Under the pieces are notes generated by a model, which made no database searches, was not told the DNA's origin, and saw only the letters and a list, made by a program, of their open reading frames with translations. 64,000 nucleotides of DNA from Portunus trituberculatus (Eukaryota; Arthropoda; Malacostraca; Decapoda; Portunidae), in contig NC_059256.1 in assembly GCF_017591435.1 (NCBI RefSeq), positions 620,735-684,734 of the forward strand, read 5' to 3'. Position 1 is the stretch's first letter, and each line of letters starts with the position of its first letter. Positions 12,571 to 22,599 of the stretch are shown here, piece by piece. The position numbers were made by a program, and so were the translations under genes.

Positions 12571-13706
12571 TCTGGTTCTCTGGAGTGGTAAGGTTTCATT
12601 AGGTTAATATGAACTAGTTGAGAATCCTTACGACGGTCAGGTGTGTGGACCACATAGTTTAATGGACTTAGTTTTGAGCCACAACATAAGGTCCCATGAA
12701 CTTACTGTGAAGAGCATTGCCTGGAGTGGGGAGAAAAGTAAAACCTTGTCTCCTGGTTTGAAACTTCTCATGACAGATTTGGGAAGAGAATTTTGTTGCA
12801 TTTTAGTTTGAGATTTGAGGAAGTTTGATTTAGCAAAAGATCTGACTTCACTGATTTTATTCTTAAGGTTACTGATGTAGTCAGACACACTGGAGCTTGA
12901 AGGAGTATTTTGAGTAAACCATTGATCCTTTAATATTTTGAGAGGCCCCTGATCTGTCTACCATAGAGTAATTCAAAGGGGAGTAACCTAAAGAATCTTG
13001 AGGAGATTCTCTTAAAGCGAAGAGAAAAAGAGATACTTTCATCCCAGTCTCCTTGATGCTCCACGCAATACTTCTTCATCATGGATTTTAATGTTTGGTG
13101 AAACTGCTCCAGACAGCCTTGGGATTGGGGGTGGTAAACCGAGGAGGTTACATGGTCGATGTTTAGCTCATTCACTATCTGTTAGAAAAAATTGCTAGTG
13201 AAATTGCTACCCTTGTCAGACTGAATTTGTTATGGAATTCCAACTGAGGTGAAAAAATGTATTAGATGTTTTATAATGTTTTAATGTGATGTTTTTAAGA
13301 GGGAATGCTTCGGGGTACCTGGTAGTGGAATCCAAGAGGTTTAACAAATACTGATTCCCTCGTTTGGTTTTGGCTAAAGGCCCTACGCAGTCCAGAACGA
13401 TCTTTTCGAAGGGCTCCGTCTGAACTGGAAAAGGCGTCAGAAGAGCTGGCACAAGTCGTTCGTTAGGCTTACCCACAATTTGACATATATAACATGTTTT
13501 TACATAGTGTGACACATCCTTTTTCATTCCTGGCCCAAAAAAATGTTGAAGAGCCTTCTTGTAGGTTTTTGGATGCCTAGATGACCTGACAATCCATCAT
13601 GAGCTAGTTCTATAATGGCTGGTCTTACAGACAAGGGGATGACAACTTGATGTGTTTCTGACCAGGTGTCTAGTTGTTTCAGTTCAGGAGGTCTGTAGGC
13701 ACGCAT
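12571..13706 (-). pseudogene. Gmr1-like copy A: integrase (upstream of RT)
   Basis: The sense order is a zinc-binding region (HDGLSGHLG ... CYICQ), then the core with FEKIVLDCVGP (first Asp), a QSDKGSNF-type second Asp near 13215, and HPQSQGCLEQFHQ with the catalytic Glu. This is followed by a GPY/F-like module (FKPGDKVLLF near 12760). Frameshifts break it near 13524, 13216, 12900 and 12650. The integrase sits upstream of RT, the reverse of normal Ty3/gypsy order, as also seen in copies B and C. Confidence 0.88.
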
Positions 13707-14180
13707 CAGGACTCCTTCCTGATAATAAAAATAAGCAATTTAGACATATCCTTTATCTCACTGGTAACATGTCTGATCTTAGCCAAAGTGAGATCCTGTT
13801 CCTGAGCATTAATCAAATTCTCCTTTGAAATGATGTTATTGTACAAGTTCTTAGTAGAGGCAGTCATTGGTGGAGGAGGTGGTGAAGGGGCAGGGGAGTT
13901 AGACTGAGATCTGGTGACTGCACACACTGGGAAGAAGTGAGTGGACGTTTCGTCCAGGGTCTTAGTGGGACTTTCTTTTAACGGGGACTCAAGAACAATT
14001 AAGTTAGGAACAGCCAAGTTACTCGCAAGATCGTTACCCAGTACAAGATGTACCCCCGGTACTAACAGTTCACTGTAAGCTAATGTTAGCCAAGGGATAG
14101 GAGAGCTGTGATTCGAGAATGGTAAGGATCACCTTCTCCCCAGTGAAAGACTGTTTGATGTTACGGATGACATCTTCCCT
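13707..14180 (-). pseudogene. Gmr1-like copy A: protease-integrase linker, truncated
   Basis: The translation MAVPNLIVLESPLKESPTK through ENLINAQEQDLTLAKIRH matches the protease-to-integrase linker of copies B and C. Upstream, the protease part is reached and then cut near 14180, where the sequence runs into a GATGTTAGT minisatellite. Gag, leader and 5' LTR of this copy are absent. Confidence 0.8.
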
Positions 14181-14425
14181 TAATGATGTTACTTATGTCA
14201 GAGATGTTAGTGATGTTACTGATGTTGTTAGTGATGATGCTGATGATGTTAGGGATGTTTCTGATGTTAGTGATGATACTGATGTTAGTGATGTTACTGA
14301 TGTTATTAGTGATGTTACTGATGTTGTTAGTGATATTACTGATGTTGTTAGAGATGTTATTGATGTTATTAGTGATGTTAGTGATGTTAGTGATGTTATA
14401 AATGATATTACTGATGTTGTACAGA
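14181..14425. repeat. GATGTTAGT / GATGTTACT minisatellite
   Basis: About 240 bp are made of a degenerate 9-bp unit, GATGTTAGT and variants with ACT, GTT or ATT. It starts exactly where the gypsy A protease stops (TTCCCTTAATGATGTTACT), so it probably grew from a GATGTTA-containing sequence of the element. The reading frames across it are repeat translations. Confidence 0.93.
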
Positions 14426-14645
14426 TGTGTTGTAGGAGGAGGAGGAGGAGGAGGGACTTTATCAGAACATCGTCCCTATGGCTGAAAGCACACCTTTGGA
14501 AACTTGATCACATAAGCACTTGACCAGTAGATAATGAAGGTGAGATTTTTTGTTATTGATGTTGTTGTTCTTAAAGTTCTTTCTGCTATTATTTTTTTTT
14601 TGTTAGTTTTATTTTTATTACTGTTATTTTATTGGTTTTGTTATT
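14426..14645. other. Non-coding spacer
   Basis: A short GGA-rich run near 14435-14455 and a T-rich segment near 14590-14645. I recognise no gene or element. Confidence 0.5.
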
Positions 14646-15199
<554 letters not shown>

Positions 15200-15201
15200 A
15201 C

Positions 15202-15238
15202 ATGTTGTTGTTTTGTTGTTGTTGTTATTATTATTTAT

Positions 15239-15282
<44 letters not shown>

Positions 15283-15315
15283 GTTGTTGTTATTGTTATT
15301 TTGTTATTGTTGTTA
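15202..15315. repeat. (TTG)n/(TTA)n compound microsatellite
   Basis: TTG, ATT and TTA triplets follow directly after the LTR end. There is no coding content. Confidence 0.9.
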
Positions 15316-15326
15316 TCATTTTGCAG

Positions 15327-15766
15327 ATGTTTTGGAGGAGGTAGGATCTATCCCGGACATCAGCACCTGATCAGCACTGCCAGAGGAATATGAAAAAAGT
15401 ATTCTACCTGATGACACTATTCATGAAGTTCCTGGCATAGGGGATGAATTAAAAGCCTCTTATAAAATCATTGAAGGTGCTACAAGAAGAGGAAATACCC
15501 TCCTTGTAGATTTTTTTCGTTATACCTATAACCAAAAGGCCACAGTGAAGAAGAAAAATCCAACTGGAAAAGTAACTTGTCGCTGTAGTGTTAGAAACAA
15601 GACGCTAACATGTCCTGCTGCTGTCCTTCAGAATGGCTCAATTTTCACCGGAGGATCTCATCTTCATGTTCACCAACCCCAACAAGATGCTGGTTTTAAG
15701 GCTGAAGTCATTGCTAATGCAAAGGCCTTAGCCAAAGAGAAGGTTAACATTTTGCGACGGTCTTGA
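15327..15766 (+). pseudogene. FLYWCH-type zinc-finger exon fragment
   Basis: A pyrimidine-rich stretch ends in a good splice acceptor (TTTTGCAG, 15319-15326). From there one frame reads to a stop at 15764, interrupted by one internal TGA at about 15368. The protein contains YKIIEGATRRGNTLLVD, FRYTYNQ, VTCRCSVRNKTLTCPAAV and HLHVHQP. That spacing (G-x-x-L-L-V-D, aromatic-Y, C-x-C...C, H-x-H) is the FLYWCH zinc-finger pattern, found in MULE-type transposases and in host DNA-binding proteins. No transposase domain follows. This is either the last exon of a small FLYWCH gene or a decayed MULE piece. The in-frame stop argues for a pseudogene. Confidence 0.6.
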
Positions 15767-16181
15767 AAGTGTCTCTCAACGGATGTAACATCGAAGGATA
15801 TTGTTATAACTATGGTAGCACCGGTCTTGAATTGACACCGACCCACACCTATAAAAAGGTAGCATTTTTCGCCGTTGAGCGGATTCTTGACTCACAGGGC
15901 TTGACCGACATTGAATTTTTGAGAAAGTGCTACCAAATCGTTGAAACCATGTTACCTTTTTCAAAGTAGGTGAAATCTGACTTGACCGCACCCGGATAAT
16001 TCAAGACCGGCGATCGCAGTCGTGATACTACCGCACTTGAATGGTGTCAATAACGTTACCTAAAGGGCTTCAGTCTTGATTTGTCAATGCAGTCCAGGAT
16101 GTGTCATGCTACCTCTACTAATTCTTTGTGTAGGTCTTTCCATTTGAAAATGCTGACTCCTTTCTTATTTGCAAGTTCTTT
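15767..16181. other. Non-coding flank of the Crypton-like gene
   Basis: No gene is recognised. Short motifs (GTTACCT with CTTCAGTCTTGA near 16050-16075) resemble in reverse orientation the motifs at 19134 and 19838 on the other side of the Crypton-like gene, but similarity is too short to define element ends. Confidence 0.4.
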
Positions 16182-16359
16182 CTATGCTTTTCTGATAAAG
16201 GCATAAAACTCGTTGGGTGCTAACCCCTCTTCTTTACCTGCATCATCGCTATCAGTGATAAAGGAAACATCAGAAGGATCAGTTATACCTTGAGAAGTTA
16301 CTGAGGAGAAAATGCTTGTAGTGGGAGAGCCGGTCACAGAAGGGGTTCTACTCCTGTTC
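16182..16359 (-). CDS. Crypton-like gene, last exon
   Basis: Minus-strand acceptor TTTCTTTTGTAG at 16360-16371, then a Ser/Thr-rich tail (RTPSVTGSPTTS ... DPSDVSFITDSDDAG) ending NEFYAFIRKA and a TAG stop at 16182-16184. The exon completes a codon split by the intron (phase 2), in frame with the three exons upstream. The tail has no recognised domain. Confidence 0.6.
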
Positions 16360-16444
16360 CTACAAAAGAAATTAACAGGGTGAAAGTAAAGCCTTAACAG
16401 TTTTGCCTTTTAGACAAGCATATGGGAAACAGTTTGGTAATTAC

Positions 16445-16516
16445 CTCTTCCTGCGTGACCTGGGTGTTGCTGGAGCGACGAACGTGACTTCGTCTGTGGT
16501 AAGCTGGTCTTGAGCT
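16445..16516 (-). CDS. Crypton-like gene, small internal exon (72 bp)
   Basis: Acceptor CTTTCAG and donor GTAATT flank a 72-bp exon encoding about 24 residues (AQDQLTTDEVTFVAPATP...) in phase 2 at both ends. It keeps the frame from the exon at 16610-16669 to the exon at 16182-16359. Confidence 0.6.
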
Positions 16517-16609
16517 CTGAAAGAAAAGCTTTTTTTTTTTTTTTTAAAGACAATGAACCAAGTGATATTGATTGAGTGTAGAAATTCATTGGGATAAAGT
16601 GACACTCAC

Positions 16610-16669
16610 GATGGTCCTGGCATTGGTTCGTCTTCAGCTCTTGGACCATCATCATCGGCAGCCTCAGTG
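16610..16669 (-). CDS. Crypton-like gene, small internal exon (60 bp)
   Basis: Acceptor TCTTAACAG and donor GTGAGTG flank a 60-bp exon reading TEAADDDGPRAEDEPMPGP, phase 2 at both ends. Its start resembles that of the next exon upstream (ISEAPDDEG), which suggests exon duplication. Confidence 0.6.
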
Positions 16670-16762
16670 CTGTTAAGAGAGAGAATAAAATGTGTTAAGC
16701 TTTAACACAGAAGTACTGGTATTCAAGACTGATAGGGACAATGTTTCTAGTGTTAAATTCAC

Positions 16763-16990
16763 CATGGCTCTCGTGTTTGTTCCTGAGTCCCTTCAGGTTC
16801 CTGAGTCCCATTATGTTCCTGAGTCACTTCAGGTTCCTGAGTCACTTTAGGTTCTTGAGTCACTTTAGATTGCTGAGTCACTTCAGGCTCCTGAGTCCCC
16901 TCAGGTTCCTGAGTCTCTTGAGGTTCCTCAGTCTCTTGAGGTTGTTCAGGCTCATTATCAAGACCCTCATCGTCTGGAGCCTCACTTATG
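16763..16990 (-). CDS. Crypton-like gene, exon with TQEPE repeats
   Basis: Acceptor TTTCTTATAG and donor GTGAAT. The 228-bp exon reads ISEAPDDEGLDNEPEQPQE and then about ten copies of a 6-residue unit of the T-Q-E-P-E-(V/G) type. It joins the recombinase exon (17080) in frame, phase 2. The low-complexity acidic tail is probably disordered. On its own it could be mistaken for a structural repeat protein, but the splice phases tie it to the recombinase. Confidence 0.65.
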
Positions 16991-17079
16991 CTATAAGAAA
17001 GAGAATGCAATGCGTTAAGGTGTAACACAGAGGGACAGGTATTCAATTTCAAGTGATCGTTAATAGGACTGGTACTTAC

Positions 17080-17876
17080 TTCCTATACTCTTCCAGTTTT
17101 TGTACGACCCTACGTGATTGTTCAAAGGTGTCATAAACAGCGTAGTAACGCCTGGCTGTCTCATAGCTATGTCCTGCCAGGTGTGACAGTTCCTGACGAA
17201 ATGAAGGGTCCTTGTTTCTACTCCATGCTGAAGATATCGTTGACCTCCTCATCATTCTGGTGTTAACAACACGTAAAGTTACACCTGCTTTTAGCGCCAT
17301 TTTTCTTAAGATGGCGGTAATGTTAGAGATATGGAGTTTTGAACAACAGTTTGCAGTATTACTTGACAGATAGGAACTAAAAAATACGGGGCACGTTGGC
17401 AGTGTGCACTCCGTTACCAGGGGCCTTGCAAATTTAATGTAAGCCTCCATTGCCTTTTCCTCAGTTTCACTTAACACTACTTCTGCACTACCATAGCTCA
17501 TGGTTTTGTACGTCTTGATCCTTAGCATGGTTCCATCTTTATTTAAGGATCTATTATCCCATTCCTCTATCGTGTACTCAGTGAATTCTTGCGCTCTCCG
17601 CAGAGATCTCACCAGGAAGCTTGATATAAGAGCATTTCTCAATTCAAGGAAGCTCCTACTTGTAATTGGGCGCATATCCCCATGCTCTAGACTTTGAGCG
17701 GCCTTCTTAAGAATCACATTTACAGCTGGAGATGTCAGAATTTTCTTTATATCTGTAGGAGAGAGCATATCTATTTCCTTTCTCTCACGGGAATGGACCC
17801 TCTCTTTTCTATCTTCTGATATCTTACCAGAAGGCGTTTTAGCACTCCTCAACTTCCTTACTTTCTGCATGATCAA
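17080..17876 (-). CDS. Crypton-like tyrosine recombinase domain
   Basis: A reading frame of about 266 residues on the minus strand. The first two thirds include LELRNALISSFLVRSLRRAQEFTEYTIEEW, where an Arg in a hydrophobic helix matches the box I Arg region of tyrosine recombinases. Further on, NTRMMRRSTIS and LSHLAGHSYETARRYYAVYD match the box II region (H-x-x-G-H-S) followed by the catalytic Tyr. These enzymes cut and rejoin DNA through a 3'-phosphotyrosine. In eukaryotes this architecture without RT marks Cryptons or genes derived from them. It ends at a GTAAGT donor (17079). A 1-bp frame change at about 17876 separates it from the preceding exon. I cannot tell whether that is real decay or a sequence error. 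Confidence 0.75.
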
Positions 17877-18235
17877 TCCTCCATGGAGGAGGGGTCTTTC
17901 TCCCTTTTAGGAATTCTATAACTCAGGCAAGCATGAATTATTTTGCAGCAGTAACTGCCAGAGAGGGTACCGCCTCTTCTCTGAATAAAGCTATCAGCGT
18001 CTCCCAGAGAAGAGAACGTTTGTAGGAGATTTCTTCCATTAAGAGTGTCCTCTGTGTTGGCATAGGAATGCTTAATTAGGTCCCCAACAAGTCTGCCAGA
18101 TACATTTATTGATGATGGGCTCAACACTGATGTATTGAGCAAGTGTTGCTTAAAAAGCCCAACGAATTCCTTCGTTGTCCCTAGTGGTTCGTTTTCTTGA
18201 TCGTCTTCATGATCACCCCCTTTTTCTTGACAGTT
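17873..18235 (-). CDS. Crypton-like gene, exon between zinc fingers and recombinase
   Basis: It follows a clear intron (18236-18327, GTAAGT...TTTACAG, phase 0). It reads NCQEKGGDHEDDQ then a helical region (FVGLFKQHLLNTSVLSPSSINVSGRLVGDLIKHSY) and SGSYCCKIIHACLSYRIPKREKDPSS, like the N-terminal SAM-like region that precedes the catalytic domain in metazoan tyrosine recombinases of this type. It stops at GAT TGA just before the recombinase frame, which is offset by one base. Confidence 0.6.
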   Translation of the reverse strand, partial: NCQEKGGDHEDDQENEPLGTTKEFVGLFKQHLLNTSVLSPSSINVSGRLVGDLIKHSYANTEDTLNGRNLLQTFSSLGDADSFIQRRGGTLSGSYCCKIIHACLSYRIPKREKDPSSMED

Positions 18236-18327
18236 CTGTAAAGAAACCATCGTAAGAATGAGGGTAAGCAATCATATTCATTGGTACATATCAACCTCAA
18301 ATCAAATGTAAGAGGTAAGGCACTTAC

Positions 18328-18600
18328 CAACTGGAACATTTCCTTGAAAGAAGCACTTCCCCTCTTTAAACGGTGGGTGTGAACTACGAGTAGATGGACG
18401 TCAATCCTGCTTAGCTTCTTGTCGCAGATGCAACATTTAGTCAAGCGTTTGGTATGGGACTTTTTGCTTTGTGGTGCTTCCTTTTGTGAAATAGCCTTCA
18501 CTTTGGGCAGTATACTTTTTTGTTCCCCTTTTGGGATCCTATGTACCAAGGAAAGGTGGCGTGAGAGATTTTTCACCAACCCTATGCAGTATGGCATGGG
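18328..18600 (-). CDS. Crypton-like gene, C2H2-type zinc-finger exon
   Basis: The frame reads MPYCIGLVKNLSRHLSLVH, then KCCICDKKLSRIDVHLLVVH, giving two C-x2-C...H-x3/4-H fingers spaced by a basic linker, and ends SFKEMFQL at a GTAAGT donor. The first Cys pair is completed only if one base is restored at about 18590, so the finger is split by a 1-bp frameshift from the upstream part. Pairs of such fingers before a tyrosine recombinase are known from metazoan Crypton-type proteins. Confidence 0.6.
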
Positions 18601-19091
18601 GCAGGATAGTAGTTTTTTTTCCCTTCAGTACCCTCAGTTTCTCTCCACCTTGTAAAAACCTTTTTACCTATTACAGGTAGTGATTTCGTTGTTATTTTCC
18701 AGAATGCCTGGTTTACTGTCAATTCTCTTGACATATCCTTTTTCAGAGACTTAAGTTTCCTCTCAGCTGCATCTATTTTGATTTTTTCGTCAAGAACTTT
18801 CTTTCTATTCCCAGAGGATGAGGAAGCAGCATAACTGAAGACGGAGATGCATTTTTCCTTTTTTTTCTCATAATCAATTTCCTCCTCCTTCTCCTCTTCA
18901 TCCTCATCCTCATTCTCATTCTCATCCTCATCCTCATTCTCATCTTCATCCTCATCCTCATTCTCATTCTCATCCTCATCCTGTTTGTCATCATGGTTGG
19001 CAGATTTTTCAACCCAGTGAGAGCAGCCTGGTTGTGGGTCTCCTGGAGCAACGATAGCTTCCTCTTCCTCATCACTGAGGCTGCCTTTCAT
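18582..19091 (-). CDS. Crypton-like gene, N-terminal acidic and coiled part
   Basis: ATG at 19091. The frame has a long Asp/Glu/Asn run (about residues 40-70), then a Lys-rich stretch and a helical region (DEKIKIDAAERKLKSLKKDM) and ends at YYPAPCH, where a 1-bp shift leads into the zinc-finger exon. The acidic run is a degenerate CTCATC hexamer repeat at DNA level (18890-18985). The start is the first ATG of the frame. No TATA-like element is evident upstream. Confidence 0.55.
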   Translation of the reverse strand: MKGSLSDEEEEAIVAPGDPQPGCSHWVEKSANHDDKQDEDENENEDEDEDENEDEDENENEDEDEEEKEEEIDYEKKKEKCISVFSYAASSSSGNRKKVLDEKIKIDAAERKLKSLKKDMSRELTVNQAFWKITTKSLPVIGKKVFTRWRETEGTEGKKNYYPAPCHTA

Positions 19092-19857
19092 TTTCTTTAG
19101 AAAGGTGTTTATGTAAAAGTCTCACTGGCAAGGATTCAAGACTGCAGTTTTGGTAACGTTGACAGAATTTGACTGAGAATTTTTACCTATGCGAGTCTTG
19201 TCAGAATTTTCGTTTTCCCTATAAGTCAGTGGAAATCCTCCATTGGAGGATTTAGATGGTAAAATCCCCATTGAAGTGACCCTGAATGAACGAAAATGCA
19301 TTGAACGGTAATCCTGAGTGAAAATTGGCGTTGAATGTGCATGTTACCAAAGTGAAGTTTTGGCAAATGTTGGTAGATGACCAACTTGTATTAATCCAAT
19401 GTTAACGAAACTCTAGATTACGTAACTAGAGTGTAATCCCAGCATCATATCTGAAATCCAGGTCAAAAATCCCAATAGGACCTGAGATGTGAGTGAGACA
19501 AGATTTATCAAGAAATCAAAAAAGATGCCTTAAGAGAGTTAGTATAATGTTAGAGTATCTTTCGCTCCAGGCGCAGTTCTGCGCAGTTTGCGCTGAAACT
19601 TATACAGCTTGTAGAGCATCCAGCAAGTCACCATATATCTTTTTTTGGCGATTTTTGGGGGATTACTTTGGGAGCTATAAATCCGGTTAAAACAGATTTA
19701 GACTTTGAGGCTACCAACGAGTTTTAACCACTTTTTTATTTACAGGAATATTCAATTCCAAATGGCGGCAAAATGTAGATTTACCCGGCAATTGAGGATT
19801 TTCTTGTTGAAATCCGGTTGAAAATCCCATTTCTGGTTGCAGTCTTGAATGTTACCA
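19092..19857. other. Non-coding segment bounded by 13-bp inverted repeats
   Basis: No gene is seen. ATTCAAGACTGCA at 19134-19146 is repeated in exact inverted form at 19838-19850, just before gypsy copy B starts. The ~717 bp between them could be a small non-autonomous element or the 5' flank of the Crypton-like gene. Confidence 0.45.
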
Positions 19858-20600
19858 AACAAAAGAAGAGAGAGATTACAGGAAAGACAATGCAACTACA
19901 GGCAGAAAAGGAAGAGAGAGAATTAATTTCAGTTACAACTTAAAAGGCAGGAGAAGGAGTTAGAAATTCAGGAGTTAACCCTACGAAATGACGCTAAGTT
20001 TAGAGGGAAGAAATAGATATAAAGAAAAAGTTAGCAAGCTTTAATCCTGCTACAGTTGCTCCGCTACTTCCCCCTTTTGATGAATCTGATGTTGACGGGT
20101 CATTTCGCGCTTTTGAGAGCATTGCTAATGGGAATAAATGGCCCAAGGATCAGTGGGTGTCTCTCCTGGTCCCGAAGCTAGTAGGAAAAGCTTACAGGGT
20201 ATACAACGGCCTTAGTGATGAGGTAGAGTATGAAGAGATCAAAGGTAACATTCTAGACGCCTACACTATCACTTCTGACGGATACAGACAACAGTTCCGA
20301 AAGTATGTGAAACCAGACTCTCACACCTATGTTGAATTTGCTAGTGAGAAACTAAGACAATTTAAGAAATGGTTACCACCTTTTCGGTCCTGGAAGAATG
20401 GAAGAACAAGTTACCCTTTAATATTCTGAGGCATGTGGAAGAACGGGGAGAGAGTGATCTCATGTCTGCCGCTAAAGTGGCTGATGCCTTTGCTTTGTTG
20501 ATGGGATCCCTGTGTAGTAGAGGTCGTGGTTCACCATCTAATGTAAGGTCCTCCTTTGGGGAAGGTTTTGGGAGCGTGAGTGGTAAGCCGACCGGATTCT
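19858..20600 (+). pseudogene. Gmr1-like copy B: Gag (5' truncated)
   Basis: It starts inside the Gln/Glu-rich coiled part of Gag (compare copy C at 57811-58053) with no LTR or leader. It continues with SLLVPKLVGKAYRVYNGLSD, then YRQQFRKYVKPDSHTYVEFA and EKLRQFKKWL. A deletion of about 40 bp after FKKWL removes part of the SCAN-like helix bundle present in copy C and shifts the frame. From 20369 the frame continues WKNKLPFNILRHVEER into the zinc knuckle. Copy B is thus non-autonomous. Confidence 0.85.
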
Positions 20601-20626
20601 CGTCAAATGCATATAATTTCCCCTGG

Positions 20627-20668
20627 TGTACATACTGTAAGAAACCAGGACACACGATTAAAAAATGT
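20627..20668 (+). pseudogene. Gmr1-like copy B: CCHC zinc knuckle
   Basis: CTYCKKPGHTIKKC has the C-x2-C-x4-H-x4-C spacing of retroviral-type nucleocapsid knuckles that bind packaged RNA. It lies in the open frame 20369-21502 between the SCAN-like region and the protease. Confidence 0.92.
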
Positions 20669-20799
20669 AGACACCCAAATTGCAGGGCCTCTCAACGTCA
20701 ACCTTCTTTTGTGGCCCCTAAACCTAACACCTTTGAGAACAAGAAACCAGTGGCCCTAGCTAACCCTGTCAACTCTCCTTTAGAACTTTATGACTCGTA

Positions 20800-21400
20800 C
20801 AAATATCAAGGTAAAGTGTCCCTGACTGATGGTAAAGACAAGGCAATAAATGTCAAGGTTCTGCGTGATACAGGTGCTGCCCAATCCATCTTAAGGGAAG
20901 ATGTCATCCCTAACATCAAACAGGCTTTCACTGGGGAGAAGGTGATCCTTACAGGTCTCGAATCACAGCTTTCCTATCCCTTGGCTAATATTAGCTTACA
21001 GTGCCCTTTCATTTCAGGAGAGGTTGTGGTAGCCATTAAACCTGGTGAACTGCCAGTACCGGGGGTACATCTTGTACTGGGTAACGATCTTGTGGGTAAC
21101 TTGGCTGTTCCAAACTTAATTGTTCTTGATTCCCCCTTAACAGAAAGTCCCACTAAGACCCTGGACGAAACATCCCCTCACTTCTTCCCAGTGTGTGCAG
21201 TCACCAGGTCTCAGTCCAAGTCCCCTGCCCTTTCATCACCTCCTCCACCAATAAATGCCTCTACTGACAACTTGTACAATAACATCATTTCAAAGGAGAA
21301 TTTGATTAATGCTCAGGAACAGGATCTCACTTTGGCTAAGATCAGACATGTTGCCAGTGAGACAAAGGATATGTCTAAATTGCCTTGTTTTTATTATCAG
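20800..21400 (+). pseudogene. Gmr1-like copy B: aspartic protease and linker
   Basis: The protease motif VLRDTGAAQSIL has its catalytic Asp at 20867, followed by LVLGNDLVGNLAVPNL as the second hallmark (normally hydrophobic-G-x-D). A Ser/Pro-rich linker then leads to ENLINAQEQDLTLAKIRH. The frame is open from 20369 to 21502, running from Gag into the start of the integrase, so Gag and Pol seem to share one frame here. Confidence 0.88.
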
Positions 21401-22480
21401 GAAGGAGTCCTGATGCGTGCCTACAGACCTCCTGAACTGAAACAACTAGACACCTGTTCAGAAATACATCAAGTTGTCATCCCCTTGTCTGATGGATTGT
21501 GAGGTCATCTAAGCATCCAAAAAACCTACAAGAAGGCTCTTCAACATTTTTTTGGCCAGGAATGAAAAAGGATGTGTCACACTATGTAAAACATGTCATA
21601 TATGTCAAATTGTGGGTAAGCCTAACGAACGCCTTGTGCCAGCTCCTCTGACGCCTATTCCAGTTCAGACGGAGCCTTCGAAAAGATCGTTCTAGACTGC
21701 GTAGGCCCTTACCCAAAACCAAACGAGGGAATCAGTATTTGTTAACCCTCATGGATCCCACTACCAGGTACCCTGAAGCATTCCCTCTTAAGAACATCAC
21801 ATCAAAGACCATTGTAAAACATCTAATACATATTTTCACCTCAGTAAGAATTCCAAAACAAATTCAGTCTGACAAGGGTAGCAATTTCACTAGCAATTTT
21901 TTCCAACAGATAGTGAATGGGCTAAACATCGACCATGTAACCTCCTCGGCTAACCACCCCGAATCCCAAGGCTGTCTGGAGCGGTTTCACCAAATATCAA
22001 AATCCATGATGAAGTATTGCTTGGAGCATCAAGGAGACTGGGATGAAAGTATCTCTTTCCTTCTCTTCGCTTTAAGAGAATGTCCTCAATATTCTTTAAG
22101 TTACTCCTCTTTTGAATTACTCTGTGGTAGACAGCTCAAGGGGCCTCTCAAAATATTAAAGGATCAATGGTTTACTCAAAATACTCCTTCAAGCCCCAGT
22201 GTGTCTGACTACATCAGTAACCTTAAGACTAAAATCTTTTGCCAAATCAAACTTCCTCAAATCTCAGACTAGAATGCAACAAAATTCTCTTCCCAAATCT
22301 GTCATGAGAAGTTTCAAACCAGGAGACAAGGTTTTACTTTTTCTCCCTACTTCAGGCAATGCTCTTCACAGTAAGTTCATGGGACCTTATGTTGTGGCTC
22401 AAAAACTAAGTCCATTAAACTATGTGGTCCACACTCCTGACCGTCGTAAGGATTCTCAACTAGTTCATATTAATCTAATG
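21400..22480 (+). pseudogene. Gmr1-like copy B: integrase with GPY/F module
   Basis: Order: zinc-binding region (HVKTCHICQ type near 21590, frameshifted near 21500-21600), core with a LDCVGP Asp (about 21690), QSDKGSNFTSNFF Asp (21870) and HPESQGCLERFHQ Glu (21960), then SFKPGDKVLLFLP and KFMGPYVVAQKLSPLNYVV (the GPY/F module, 22310-22440). The last part lies in the same open frame (22199-23182) as the RT, which shows directly that integrase is encoded upstream of RT. Frameshifts near 21500, 21680 and 22230 make it non-functional. Confidence 0.9.
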
Positions 22481-22599
22481 AAACCTTACCACTCCAGAGA
22501 ACCAGAGGACGACTTGTCTCGCACTGTACCTGTATGTCTGGTAGGGAAGGAGTCTGGTCCTGTGCCCACTGAGGAGGAGTCCGACATAGAATTCCTCTT

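Noticed and set aside
14119..14523. Asp/Val-rich and Leu/Met-rich frames
   Set aside because: Translations of the GATGTTAGT minisatellite in two registers.
16759..17052. Independent repeat-protein gene (T-Q-E-P-E units)
   Set aside because: Splice sites and phase tie it to the recombinase exon upstream, so it is an exon of the Crypton-like gene.
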